DNA of 64,000 nucleotides from Acidobacteriota bacterium. GTDB taxonomy: Bacteria; Acidobacteriota; Terriglobia; Bryobacterales; Bryobacteraceae. Location: contig JACQZR010000145.1 in assembly GCA_016213775.1 (NCBI GenBank), forward strand, positions 27,436 to 91,435, given 5' to 3'. Each line of letters opens with the position of its first letter. Position 1 is the first letter of the stretch. The notes below the pieces were generated by a model. It ran no database searches and was not told the origin of the DNA. It saw only the letters and a program-made list of their open reading frames with translations. The translations under genes and the position numbers were made by a program. Positions 52,838 through 61,907 of the stretch are shown piece after piece.

Positions 52838-55165
52838 GTGGCAATCACCCGATTCGGTACTTCGATTCAGCGCAAGCTCATCATCCTGATCACCGTGATC
52901 GGGTCCGTCACACAACTGATCACCTGTCTCGCCTTCGTCAGTTTCCAAGACCTGCAGACCCTCGAAACCGCTCGGGATGAGCTGGCCGCCCTGTCCCGCT
53001 CTTTGGCCAATGGAGCCGCCGCCGCCCTTATTTTCGAATCGAAGGAGTCCGGCGAGGATCTGCTTGGCGCAAGCCGGGGTTCCAAAACCGTAGCCGCCGC
53101 CTTGTATGACCATGAGGGCAACATTTTTGCCGCCGATGCCGCCTCCCAATCCACTCGCCCCGTTCCCGCCAAAGCACCGGAGTGGAGGTCGCGGAATGCA
53201 GGATTGGCTATGGAAAGCGTCGAGCGCATTTATCACAACGGGGAACTCGTCGGATACCTCTACCTGCAATCCGACCTCAGTGCGATTGCCGCTGCCCGCC
53301 GGAGCTTTGTCTTGCTCTCCTGCGGTTTGGCCGTGATGGGAATCATCCTCACCGTCTTTCTCTCCACCCGTCTTCATCGCGTCATTTCGCGGCCGATCAT
53401 TGCGCTGGCGGAGACCGCCCGCGCCGTGGCCGGCAACAAGGACTATCACCTTCGCGTCGAGAAACAGAGTAACGATGAGTTCGGCCTGTTTGTGGACACC
53501 TTCAACGAGATGCTCGCAGCCGTAGAGGAACGTGATGAGGCTCTCTGGAAACAACGTGAGCGGCTGGAAATGGAAGTCGCTTCCCGCACTGCCGATCTCC
53601 TCAATCTCAATCGGGAACTCGTCATCGCCAAAGAACGCGCCGAAGCCGCCGCCAGGCTCAAGAGCGAGTTTCTCGCCAATATGAGCCATGAAATCCGCAC
53701 TCCCATGAATGGCATCATCGGCCTTACCGATCTTACCCTCGACACCGAGCTCGACCCCGACCAAAGGAAGAATCTCACCCTGGTGAAATCTTCCGCCGAT
53801 TCTCTGCTCACCGTCATCAATGACGTTCTGGATTTCTCGAAAGTCGAAGCAGGAAAACTCACCATCGAGGAAGCTCCTTTCCACCTCAGCCAGTTGATCT
53901 CAGAGACCATGCGCATGCTGTCTTTGCGGGCGCACGAAAAAGACCTGGACCTGATTGTCGATTGCGACCCTGACGTCCCCTCGCGTCTCAGCGGCGACTC
54001 CAACCGGCTTCGCCAGGTACTCATCAACCTGATCGGCAACGCCATCAAGTTTACCGCCAGCGGGCATGTCCTGCTCCGTCTCGGACTCGTCAGCGCGGGC
54101 GCTGAAGGGGTTGTGCTACGCTTTGCTGTCCGCGACACCGGGATCGGTATTCCTAAGGACCGGCAGCGTTCCATCTTCGAATCTTTCGCCCAGGCTGACG
54201 GCTCCATCACGCGCCGCTACGGAGGAACCGGCCTCGGGCTGGCTATCTCCCAAAAGCTGGTCACACTGATGGGCGGCACTCTTCATGTCGAAAGTGAAGA
54301 AGGCCAGGGAAGTGAGTTCTCCTTCACTGCGCGATTCCGCCTCGTTCTCGATGATTCCCCCCCGGCTAGCCCTGTATTCGGCCATCGTATTCTGGTGGTG
54401 GACGGCCATCCGGTCAGTTGCGATGTCCTTGTCCGTGCGCTCACCGGTTGGGGTGCACTCGTCACGTCAGCCAATTCCTGGGAGGACGCTCTTCATGCCC
54501 TCACCACGGATGGCCCTTTTGACATTGCCCTCCTTGACACTCACCTCAGCGGTGGCGATGGTCTCGAATTGGCCCGTCAGATTCATGAGACAAACGCGGC
54601 CCGGCGCGTCATTCTCATGATGGGGCCTGCACGCAACCAGGGACGCCGCGAAGAGGCCAGGCGCCTCGGTCTGACTACCATCCTTTCAAAGCCAGTCTGC
54701 TCCTTTGAACTCAACCAGGTGCTTTCCCAAGGTCCGGTTTCCGATGAGCCGCCTCCTCCTTCGCCACCGCGTGCCAAGGCGTCCTTCGGAGAGCAACTGG
54801 CAATTCTCCTTGCTGAAGACAACACCGTGAATCAGCGGCTCGCTGTGCGGCTTCTCGAAAAACGCGGACATGCCGTAACCGTTGCCAGCAACGGCGCTGA
54901 GGCATTGGAGTATATGCGCAGGGCGCGTTTTGACCTGGTCCTGATGGACGTTCAGATGCCTGTCATGGACGGTCTCGAAGCGGTGGCCCAACTGCGTCAC
55001 CAGGAACTCACCAGCGGCGAGCATGTGCCAGTCATAGCGCTCACAGCTCACGCCATGAAAGACGACGAAACCATCTGTCTCGCAGCCGGCATGGACGGCT
55101 ATGTTTCCAAACCAATTCGCCCCGGCGAACTCTTCGCGGCTATCGACAAATTCCGCCAGGGCTGA
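52838..55165 (+). CDS. Hybrid histidine kinase with CHASE8-like sensor and two receivers
   Basis: A 775-residue membrane kinase. Two membrane helices (about residues 13-35 and 150-172) enclose a CHASE8-like periplasmic sensor; HAMP follows (about 172-228), then a coiled coil, HisKA with [14 protein letters not shown] (phospho-His about 285) and HATPase ([26 protein letters not shown]). Receiver 1 (about 508-630) reads VVDGHP where DD is expected, though LLDTH and LSKP remain, so it may be weak. Receiver 2 (about 655-770) is intact ([18 protein letters not shown]). The GTG start follows yfiR by 8 bp. Confidence 0.9.
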   Translation: MAITRFGTSIQRKLIILITVIGSVTQLITCLAFVSFQDLQTLETARDELAALSRSLANGAAAALIFESKESGEDLLGASRGSKTVAAALYDHEGNIFAADAASQSTRPVPAKAPEWRSRNAGLAMESVERIYHNGELVGYLYLQSDLSAIAAARRSFVLLSCGLAVMGIILTVFLSTRLHRVISRPIIALAETARAVAGNKDYHLRVEKQSNDEFGLFVDTFNEMLAAVEERDEALWKQRERLEMEVASRTADLLNLNRELVIAKERAEAAARLKSEFLANMSHEIRTPMNGIIGLTDLTLDTELDPDQRKNLTLVKSSADSLLTVINDVLDFSKVEAGKLTIEEAPFHLSQLISETMRMLSLRAHEKDLDLIVDCDPDVPSRLSGDSNRLRQVLINLIGNAIKFTASGHVLLRLGLVSAGAEGVVLRFAVRDTGIGIPKDRQRSIFESFAQADGSITRRYGGTGLGLAISQKLVTLMGGTLHVESEEGQGSEFSFTARFRLVLDDSPPASPVFGHRILVVDGHPVSCDVLVRALTGWGALVTSANSWEDALHALTTDGPFDIALLDTHLSGGDGLELARQIHETNAARRVILMMGPARNQGRREEARRLGLTTILSKPVCSFELNQVLSQGPVSDEPPPPSPPRAKASFGEQLAILLAEDNTVNQRLAVRLLEKRGHAVTVASNGAEALEYMRRARFDLVLMDVQMPVMDGLEAVAQLRHQELTSGEHVPVIALTAHAMKDDETICLAAGMDGYVSKPIRPGELFAAIDKFRQG

Positions 55166-55171
55166 TTGATA

Positions 55172-56359
55172 TCATCCCGCGGTGCCTTCCAGATGCATCG
55201 CTTTCCACCGTCTCTTCCGCCCAATCAGCGCCAACCGGATGGCGATCTCCGCTGCCCGCTGCGGATCATGCCGCGCTTTGTCCGAATGCGCTAACAGTTC
55301 CGCTTCCACGATCCGCAGCCCCATTGTCTCGAGCCGTTCCAGGTCGACGTCCACCGGCAACGCCCGTTGGGCCGCATAGCGCTTCCGCAGCGGCGCGCTC
55401 AGCGGGCGTGTATTGACGATCACGCAATCCAGTAGCGCTCCGCCCGCATGCCTGTGGATCGCCTCCACATGATCCGCCGCCGAGAACTGCACCGTTTCTC
55501 CCGGCTGCCACATCAGATTGCAGAAATAGGCCTTCACCGCCGCCGACCGCCGGATTGCCCCTGCGATTCCTTCCACCAGCAGATTCGGAGCCACGCTCGT
55601 GAACAGCGATCCTGGCCCAAGCGTGATCAGATCCGCTTTTTCGATGGCCTTCAGCGTCGCATCCAACGGTTGTGGCTGCTGTGGCCGCAGCCGGACATGG
55701 TCAATCCGCAGCTTGCTCTTGCTGATGTTCGTCTCCCCCGCCACCACCGAGCCATCCACCATCACTGCTTCCAGACTTACGTTTTCCGCCGTGGATGGAA
55801 AGATCTTTCCGTTGATCGCCAGCACCTCCGAGGAGAGTTGCACAGCGTGCGCGAAATCGCCGGTGAGTTGCGTCAGCGCCGTCAGAAACAGGTTTCCGAA
55901 GCTATGTCCTTTAAGACCTCGTCCCGATTCGAACCGGTATTGAAAAAGCCGTCCCAGCAGACCCTCATCGTCCGATAGCGCAACCATGCAGTTGCGGATA
56001 TCGCCAGGCGGCAGTACGTCAAACTCGCGCCTGAGCCTGCCGGAGCTCCCTCCGTCATCCGTCACCGTTACCAGCGCCGTCAGGTCGATCCGCACATTGC
56101 GAGGCAGTGCCGGCAAATTGGTGTGGTGCGACTGCCGGTAAGGCTCCGCGTATTCCTTCAAGCCCTTCAACAGGCTTGACAATCCGGTGCCTCCGCCGAT
56201 CGAGAGAATGCGTACAGGTTCCGACAGAAGATCCTTGGACAGTTTCGGAATGTCGAATGGTCCCACTGCCCGATCCCATCGGACGCCTTCCTCTTCCGAC
56301 TGGATGTTGTGGCGAGAGCCCTTTGCCGCTCGCCATTTCTGTTTAGGCATTCTGTGCAC
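55172..56359 (-). CDS. yvcK: YvcK/CofD-family protein (gluconeogenesis factor)
   Basis: A 395-residue protein of the YvcK/CofD family. Family motifs are VRILSIGGGTGLSSLLKGL (about residue 49), VTVTDDGGSSGRLRREFDVL (about 97) and PGDIRNCMVAL. YvcK proteins bind UDP-sugars and coordinate carbon metabolism with cell-wall growth. The N-terminus is extended by about 45 residues relative to the core. Starts at 56359 or the methionine at 56350 are both possible. It converges with the kinase gene with a 6-bp gap. Confidence 0.88.
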   Translation of the reverse strand: MHRMPKQKWRAAKGSRHNIQSEEEGVRWDRAVGPFDIPKLSKDLLSEPVRILSIGGGTGLSSLLKGLKEYAEPYRQSHHTNLPALPRNVRIDLTALVTVTDDGGSSGRLRREFDVLPPGDIRNCMVALSDDEGLLGRLFQYRFESGRGLKGHSFGNLFLTALTQLTGDFAHAVQLSSEVLAINGKIFPSTAENVSLEAVMVDGSVVAGETNISKSKLRIDHVRLRPQQPQPLDATLKAIEKADLITLGPGSLFTSVAPNLLVEGIAGAIRRSAAVKAYFCNLMWQPGETVQFSAADHVEAIHRHAGGALLDCVIVNTRPLSAPLRKRYAAQRALPVDVDLERLETMGLRIVEAELLAHSDKARHDPQRAAEIAIRLALIGRKRRWKAMHLEGTAG

Positions 56360-56395
56360 GACAGCGCGTGGCCGCCCGTCTTTATCTCCTTCTTC

Positions 56396-56899
56396 TCAAC
56401 GTTGCGTTCGCTCGCCGAATACCATTTCCCGCAGCGGAGAGTGCCTGCCGAACTCAAGAAAGTCCGGGTCGGTCCGCGCCATCGACCGGTTCTTCGGATT
56501 GAGCTCTATCGCCCGCTCCAGAAAGCGCCGCGCACTTTCCAGATCGCCCCGCAGTCCATGGCACAGGCAAAGCGCATACAGCACATGATCGGCATCCGGA
56601 TTCTCCGCCAGCGCGCTGTCCAAAGTCTGTTGCGCCTGGTCGAACCGCCGTTCGGCCACCTGCGACAATCCGAGATGGTAGAGATCCTTGGTCGGTTCAC
56701 TCTGCCGAACCACCGCCGGCAGGCGTTGCCGGCACATGTTCGCGTGCTGCTTCGCGGTATGCATAACATCCCTGCTTGGACCCCTCGCTGCTGTCTCAAA
56801 CAAGGGCAGGGCCGCGGAAAAGTTGCGTGTATGAAACTGCTTCATGGCAGCTTCGAACGCGTCTTTCTGCGCCTGGGATGAGTTCGGTGGGATAATCAC
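56396..56899 (-). CDS. TPR-containing protein
   Basis: A 167-residue soluble protein with TPR-like helices (FEAAMKQFHTRNFSAALPLF, LYHLGLSQVAERRFDQAQQT, and an ALCLCHGLRGDLESARRFLE unit). No signal peptide is seen. The GTG start has GGAGG very close upstream, a shorter gap than normal. It is the last gene of a minus-strand run with the two secreted-protein genes upstream. Confidence 0.72.
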   Translation of the reverse strand: MIIPPNSSQAQKDAFEAAMKQFHTRNFSAALPLFETAARGPSRDVMHTAKQHANMCRQRLPAVVRQSEPTKDLYHLGLSQVAERRFDQAQQTLDSALAENPDADHVLYALCLCHGLRGDLESARRFLERAIELNPKNRSMARTDPDFLEFGRHSPLREMVFGERTQR

Positions 56900-56966
56900 T
56901 GCCTCCGGTTGTGCTTATTTTGACATGGCTCGGGCACCGTTCCCATACGGTATTGCGCGTGGTTGT

Positions 56967-57890
56967 CTACTGGCCGGCGGGAACGAACACGGTTCGGACC
57001 AATTCCTGCGTCGAATCGGCAAGCCATACAGGTCCGTTGCCGTACTCATTCACACGGAAAATAGAATTGGAAAGGCGGTTCACCGTGGTTGGTGTGCACG
57101 TGCACTCTACCGTCCCGGCCGCGCCCGTTTCCATGTCAATTGCCACGAGTCCGCTCTCTTCCAACACCAGCACCTTCCTCGCATTCGATGCAGCCGCCGC
57201 CAGCGCGGCCTTCTCACGCAACACGCGAAGCTTCCCGGTGCCGAACGCGTCGCTCACTATCACTGTGCCGTTTCCACCAGCTATCAGCAGGTCGCTGCTA
57301 TTGTCCATAAAACCAATCGTCAGCACCTGTTCTATTCCTTCCAACTTCCACCGGTTCCCGTCGGCGCGAACCATCATCACACCCCCGGCAACGCGAATCG
57401 CCACACCTGCCGCATCGTCGGCAACCGCAATTGCTTCAGGCGCGCCTTCCGTCGACAAGTCCAGTTCCACGAACGCCGCTTCGGGCTGCGTCATCTTCAG
57501 CAGCATCAACTTCCCGCTCGATGCGTAGTACACTGCCCCGGCCAGTCCCTGCGAGCTCAGTGCAATCCGCGATGCACCGGCGGGTATGGGAAGCCTTCGC
57601 GGTTCACCCGGCTCTCGCAACGAAACGCCAAACACCTGCTGCTCTTCATCGCCGACCAGCAATGCCGATTCGCCGTTCCCGGCAATCGCGGCCGTCTTCA
57701 CAGCAAAACCGGGCTGGTAAGGTTCGGCCATCACCGACGATCCCGGAATCCCGAGGATCGCCCGGATCGACAGATCATTCTCATCCCAAATCCAACCCAC
57801 CTGCGGCCCTTGTACCGTGTTCTGCGCGGTCGCGCCCGCGGCGCATATCAGCGCCGCAACGCCCAGTCTCATCCCGATGGTCATGCTCAT
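56967..57890 (-). CDS. Secreted protein with beta-propeller-like repeats
   Basis: A 307-residue exported protein (signal MRLGVAALICAAGATAQ). The rest consists of short beta-strand repeats about 40 residues apart (SALLVGDEEQQVFGVSLREP, AGVAIRVAGGVMMVRADG, and the DLLIAGGNGTVIVSDAFG strand), suggesting a six- or seven-bladed propeller. No enzyme motif is visible. It starts 18 bp after the stop of the Ig-like protein gene, so the two are co-transcribed. Confidence 0.65.
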   Translation of the reverse strand: MSMTIGMRLGVAALICAAGATAQNTVQGPQVGWIWDENDLSIRAILGIPGSSVMAEPYQPGFAVKTAAIAGNGESALLVGDEEQQVFGVSLREPGEPRRLPIPAGASRIALSSQGLAGAVYYASSGKLMLLKMTQPEAAFVELDLSTEGAPEAIAVADDAAGVAIRVAGGVMMVRADGNRWKLEGIEQVLTIGFMDNSSDLLIAGGNGTVIVSDAFGTGKLRVLREKAALAAAASNARKVLVLEESGLVAIDMETGAAGTVECTCTPTTVNRLSNSIFRVNEYGNGPVWLADSTQELVRTVFVPAGQ

Positions 57891-57908
57891 TCTCCTGCCC
57901 CACTTCCT

Positions 57909-58538
57909 TTACCGCGGCGGACCCACTGAAGGATTCCCTGGACTGATCACGGTCGGGCTGGGAGGTGTAACCCCTCCCGGCGCAGGCGACGACCCGCCGC
58001 CACGGGTTGCAGCCACCGCGCCACCTGCCGCCGCGGCGCCACCAATGATCGCCAGTATTGTCACGATCTTCGCCGTGCTCATGCCGGCCGCACCAGCACC
58101 GGCTGCTCCGCCCGCTGCCGCCGCGCTCAGCACGTTCGTCTGCGTCACTGTCGCTGATGCCGTCTGCCCGCGATGAGAGGCCGTTACGCGAATCTGCATT
58201 TGGCCCGGCGTCCCGGGACGAAAACCGGTCATAGTGGCACGCCCCGCCTGATCGGTGGTCATCGTCAGAATCTTCGATCCGTTCGCGAATACACCGGTGG
58301 CTCCGTTGTTCGGCAGTGTAAACACCACCGCCGCTCCCGCTACTGGCTTCCGGTTCTCATCACGAACTTCCACCACCGGCTCGCGGGCAATCCGTTGCCT
58401 GATATTGTTGACGGCGCCCTCGCCTTCAATGATGACAATATCCAGTTTGGCCGGCGGCGGGTCCTGCGCATTCGCCACCCCCACAGGCATCTGCAATGCC
58501 AAAAGCACGCTCAACAGGCTGGAAAAAAAGGGTTTCAA
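57909..58538 (-). CDS. Exported Ig-like (Big-1/carboxypeptidase-regulatory-like) protein
   Basis: About 209 residues. I prefer the TTG at 58538, which has AAAGGAA seven bases upstream and directly begins the signal peptide (LKPFFSSLLSVLLALQM). An Ig-like domain follows (VVEVRDENRKPVAGAAVVFT, then GRATMTGFRPGTPGQMQIRV), as in Big-1 or CarboxypepD_reg proteins. A late Gly/Ala-rich hydrophobic helix (IVTILAIIGGAAAAGGAVAA) may anchor it, leaving a Pro-rich tail. The gene diverges from the 6S RNA gene. Confidence 0.68.
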   Translation of the reverse strand: MKPFFSSLLSVLLALQMPVGVANAQDPPPAKLDIVIIEGEGAVNNIRQRIAREPVVEVRDENRKPVAGAAVVFTLPNNGATGVFANGSKILTMTTDQAGRATMTGFRPGTPGQMQIRVTASHRGQTASATVTQTNVLSAAAAGGAAGAGAAGMSTAKIVTILAIIGGAAAAGGAVAATRGGGSSPAPGGVTPPSPTVISPGNPSVGPPR

Positions 58539-58702
58539 CTCGAGGTTCCTTTCACTCTCAGGCACTCTGATTATAACGCGCTGTCGCGCCACCTCATCTC
58601 ATCGTCCTCCTAAGAAAGCTGCCGCATTTTACCGATTGTCTGCTATTCTGTTCCTGGAGCGTGTGTGCTGGTTGTAACTTCGTCTCTCAAAAATTGATCC
58701 GA

Positions 58703-58708
58703 TACAAT
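58703..58708 (+). promoter_or_regulatory. -10 element of the 6S RNA gene
   Basis: TACAAT lies 7-8 nt before the predicted 5' end of the 6S RNA near 58716. No convincing -35 box is seen 16-18 bp upstream. Confidence 0.45.
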
Positions 58709-58715
58709 TCGTCTT

Positions 58716-58861
58716 GGAGCCCGACTCGGTCATATCTAGTGCGTTGGTGAGCAAGCTCGGCGGGAAACCGCGGCAGAGAAGCCTAAAGACGCCCGGAGGG
58801 TTCCCCCCTGTTTAGTAGAGGGGTCAATAGACGGGGATGGGGTTCGGCGGTGCGGCGCTCC
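58716..58861 (+). ncRNA. ssrS: 6S RNA
   Basis: 6S RNA binds the housekeeping RNA polymerase by mimicking an open promoter. 58743-58760 reads GTTGGTGAGCAAGCTCGG, nearly identical to the E. coli 6S segment GUUGGUGAGCAUGCUCGG. It is followed at the right distance by GAGAAGCCTAAA (E. coli GAGAAGCCUUAAA). Downstream, CCCCT and AGGGG form the small 3'-side hairpin expected near the central bubble, and GGAGC (58716) can pair with GCTCC (58857-58861) as the closing stem. The ends are approximate; the length, about 146 nt, is shorter than in E. coli. It lies directly upstream of ymdB. Confidence 0.85.
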
Positions 58862-58884
58862 TTCTTCTCTCGCTCAACCACAGA

Positions 58885-59679
58885 ATGCGCATTCTCTTCA
58901 TCGGCGACATCTTCGCCTCTACCGGTCGTAGGCTCGTCGCTGAACACCTTCCGTTCCTCCGCGAATCCGAATCCGTCGACCTCACCATTGCCAACGCCGA
59001 AAACTCCGCCGGCGGCTTCGGCATCACGCCGCAAATCGCCGAGGACCTTTTCGATCTCGGTATCCACGTGCTCACCAGCGGCAATCACATCTGGGACAAA
59101 CGAGAGATCTACGACTACCTTTCCCGCAAACCGAGACTCCTCCGCCCGGCCAACTATTCGCCAGAGCTTCCCGGTTCCGGGATGGCTGTGGTCGAGGCCC
59201 GCAACGGTGTCCAGTGCGCGGTTCTCAATCTGCAGGGCCGTACCTACATGCCCGCCACGGACTGTCCATTCCGCAAAGCCGACGAACTCCTCGCCTCGCT
59301 TGACCCGGCTGTAAAGGTCCGCTTTGTCGATTTCCATGCCGAGATCACAAGCGAGAAAATGGCCATGGGTTGGCACCTCGACGGTCGTGTTTCCGCCATG
59401 GTCGGCACCCACACGCATGTCCCCACCGCCGACTCCCGCATTCTCCCGCGAGGTACTGCCTTTCAAACCGACGCCGGAATGACCGGCCCGTACGATTCGG
59501 TGATCGGAGTGGAAAAGGATGTGGTGGTCCGAAAATTCCTGACCACGCTTCCCGTCCGCTTCGAAGCCGCGAAAGGCGACCCGCAACTCCACGGTGTGAT
59601 TGTCGATGTGGAGGAAGCCACCGGCCGCGCCCTCGCCATCAAACGTGTCGCCATTCGCGCCGACGGCAACCCCGGCTAA
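58885..59679 (+). CDS. ymdB: YmdB-family metallophosphoesterase (TIGR00282)
   Basis: A 264-residue dinuclear-metal phosphoesterase. Metal-site motifs are FIGDIFASTGRR (residues 5-16), ANAENSAGGFG, TSGNHIWDKRE, DFHAEITSEK and VGTHTHVPTAD. Bacillus YmdB hydrolyses cyclic nucleotides and affects RNase Y and biofilm behaviour. I chose the ATG at 58885, right at the conserved start; the longer frame would run into the 6S RNA. The last 4 bp overlap the convergent acylase gene. RNase Y is not in the window. Confidence 0.92.
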   Translation: MRILFIGDIFASTGRRLVAEHLPFLRESESVDLTIANAENSAGGFGITPQIAEDLFDLGIHVLTSGNHIWDKREIYDYLSRKPRLLRPANYSPELPGSGMAVVEARNGVQCAVLNLQGRTYMPATDCPFRKADELLASLDPAVKVRFVDFHAEITSEKMAMGWHLDGRVSAMVGTHTHVPTADSRILPRGTAFQTDAGMTGPYDSVIGVEKDVVVRKFLTTLPVRFEAAKGDPQLHGVIVDVEEATGRALAIKRVAIRADGNPG

Positions 59680-61907
59680 CGCCGCGGCTCCAGCACAATC
59701 CGCTCGTCGACGGCTGCCTCCACCGCCTTCCGCGAATAGAGCATCGGATGATACCGCCCGCCAGCCCATTCCTCCAGCAAATTGGAGTAGTGTTTGCTCG
59801 CCGGATCTCCACTCTCCCCCGGAACGTTCGTCATCACGCTGCGGTCCCAATCGGCCACATCGATGATCTCCCGGTACGACGCGCCATTGGTCTGCCGGAA
59901 GTTCGTCCCGCTGGTCGAGTTCACGGTGTGGGCTTCGCCCGGCCGCGCCACCGGACCGCGGTTCAGCAGCCGCGCATTCTCGCCACTCGTCCGCAAGGGA
60001 TGCGTGAAGCTCACTGTGTGCACTTTGCTCCACTTCCATTGCGAACGGTCCGGACCCAACGCTTTCTCCAACTCAGCCACGGCTCTCTCGTACGACAATC
60101 GCAAGGCGCTGTCATCGCCGTGCTTTGCGGCAAGTCTCATCACGGTGGCAGGCTCCGCCGACTTCGCCAGTGGCGACCCATCTACAAACTCGCCCAGGCG
60201 AGCCAGCCACACTGCGTACAACGTTGCTTCCGTCGAGTCCAACGTCATTCGCGCATCCCACGCGATCATCCGCTGATACACCGGTTTCATCTCCGCGCTT
60301 GCCTTCGGAAGATGCTTTCGTAGCAGCCCCTGAAACTCGCGCGCCGCCACGCTGGTGATGTCCTGCTGCAACTTCTGAAAATCCGCTACACCCAGTTTGC
60401 CGCTCGCCGACAGAACCTCCCTGATCCGCTCATAGCGAAACGGCTGCGCCCAGTCGAAGCTCAACGTATATGCGTAGTCTTTGGGCAGAATCTTGTGATT
60501 CGCGGTGGCAATCCAATGACGCGGCGGATTGTACTCCTGCGGATGCTCATTCGTCGTCAGATATCCGGACCATTCGTACTCGCCATCACCAGGCACAGGC
60601 AGCAAACCATTCCAGTTTTTCCGTACCGGAGCGAGACCGCTCGCGATCCATCCGATGTTCCCTGCCGTATCGGCATAAACCAGGTTCTCCGAGGGCACTT
60701 TGTAGTTCGCCACCGCCGCGCGAAACTCCGTCCAATTCTTCGCCCGCGACACGCCCAACGCCGCCAGATAACCCGCGCCTCCCGGCTCCGCGCCCACCCA
60801 CTTCAACGCCACCGCGCGCTTCTTCGCGGCATCTTCATAGATCACCGGACCATGTACCGTGTAGTGCAACTCCACCTCGCGAGCCCGGCTCCCTTTCACG
60901 GCAATGGTCTGCTTTTCCACTTCCATCTCGCGCCACTGTCCTTTGTGCCAGTACTGGGTCGCTTTCGCCGGATTCACCTTCTCCACGTAAAGGTCGCACT
61001 GATCAATGTTCACGATCGTGAATCCGAATGCTATGTTTTCGTTGTGTCCCAGCGCGATGCCCGGCAGCGCCGGCTCTCCCGCGCCAAACACGTTCCACCC
61101 CGGCGCAACAAGGTGCCATGTCTTGCGCAGCGAAGGAATGTTCACCGGCCGATGAGGATCATTCGCCAGCAGTGGCTTTCCCGTCACGGTGCGCGATCCA
61201 TCCACCACCCAATTGTTGCTCCCCACGTCCTCTTCCCGGACCTGGGGAGTGGCGATCGCCGCCCTGTAATCACGCAGGACTTCGTTGTCCAGCGCAGCCA
61301 GATCCAACCCCTTCGGAACAGTCAACGCGGTGAATGGATCGGGTGGCATCAGCCTCGCGACAACCTCCGCGCCGAAGCTCCGGATCGCCATCGCGCGCTC
61401 CATCTCCTTTGTGACGTTCCGCGTCATCAGAAGCCCGGCCACGCGTCCCAGACAATCCTCCGGTTTCCACTTCCCCGGCTTGTATCCGGCAATGCGAAAC
61501 TCCACCGGGAGCGTTGCGCCTAAGCCGTCGATGTAGGCGTTGATGCCGTTCACAAACGCCGTCACGATTTCCTTTGTGTCCGGCGAATACGACTTCCATT
61601 CCGCGTCCATATTGCCGCGATACCGTACCAGCCGGGCGATCCGGTCGCGCGTCACCGCCGACGGCCCCTGCACTTCGGCGAGCATGCCGTTGTTCTGCCG
61701 GCGCCACAGATCGATTTGGAACAGCCGGTCGCGCGCCGCCATGTAGCCTTGCGCGAAGAACAGGTCGCCGCTGCTCCTCGCGTAGATATGTGGCACGCCC
61801 CATTTGTCGCGCAGAATCTCCACCGGCTGCGACAAGCCCGCCAGCTTCACGTTCTCGCCGCGTGCGAGGCACGCCATCACCAACAGCAAGCCCAATCTAA
61901 CGCGCAT
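59676..61907 (-). CDS. Penicillin acylase family protein
   Basis: A 743-residue secreted Ntn-hydrolase precursor. Signal peptide (LGLLLVMACLARG), then the alpha-chain motif EILRDKWGVPHIYARSSGDL and GYMAARDRLFQIDLWRR. The autoprocessing site lies before the nucleophile Ser of VGSNNWVVDGSR (about residue 233), followed by LLANDPHR. Family members cleave amides such as penicillins or acyl-homoserine lactones; the natural substrate here is unknown. It overlaps the end of the S9 peptidase gene by 11 bp, suggesting co-transcription. Confidence 0.9.
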   Translation of the reverse strand: MRVRLGLLLVMACLARGENVKLAGLSQPVEILRDKWGVPHIYARSSGDLFFAQGYMAARDRLFQIDLWRRQNNGMLAEVQGPSAVTRDRIARLVRYRGNMDAEWKSYSPDTKEIVTAFVNGINAYIDGLGATLPVEFRIAGYKPGKWKPEDCLGRVAGLLMTRNVTKEMERAMAIRSFGAEVVARLMPPDPFTALTVPKGLDLAALDNEVLRDYRAAIATPQVREEDVGSNNWVVDGSRTVTGKPLLANDPHRPVNIPSLRKTWHLVAPGWNVFGAGEPALPGIALGHNENIAFGFTIVNIDQCDLYVEKVNPAKATQYWHKGQWREMEVEKQTIAVKGSRAREVELHYTVHGPVIYEDAAKKRAVALKWVGAEPGGAGYLAALGVSRAKNWTEFRAAVANYKVPSENLVYADTAGNIGWIASGLAPVRKNWNGLLPVPGDGEYEWSGYLTTNEHPQEYNPPRHWIATANHKILPKDYAYTLSFDWAQPFRYERIREVLSASGKLGVADFQKLQQDITSVAAREFQGLLRKHLPKASAEMKPVYQRMIAWDARMTLDSTEATLYAVWLARLGEFVDGSPLAKSAEPATVMRLAAKHGDDSALRLSYERAVAELEKALGPDRSQWKWSKVHTVSFTHPLRTSGENARLLNRGPVARPGEAHTVNSTSGTNFRQTNGASYREIIDVADWDRSVMTNVPGESGDPASKHYSNLLEEWAGGRYHPMLYSRKAVEAAVDERIVLEPRR

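Noticed and set aside
58837..58884. Longer N-terminus for YmdB
   Set aside because: The extra 16 codons overlap the 3' end of the 6S RNA, and the conserved protein begins at 58885.
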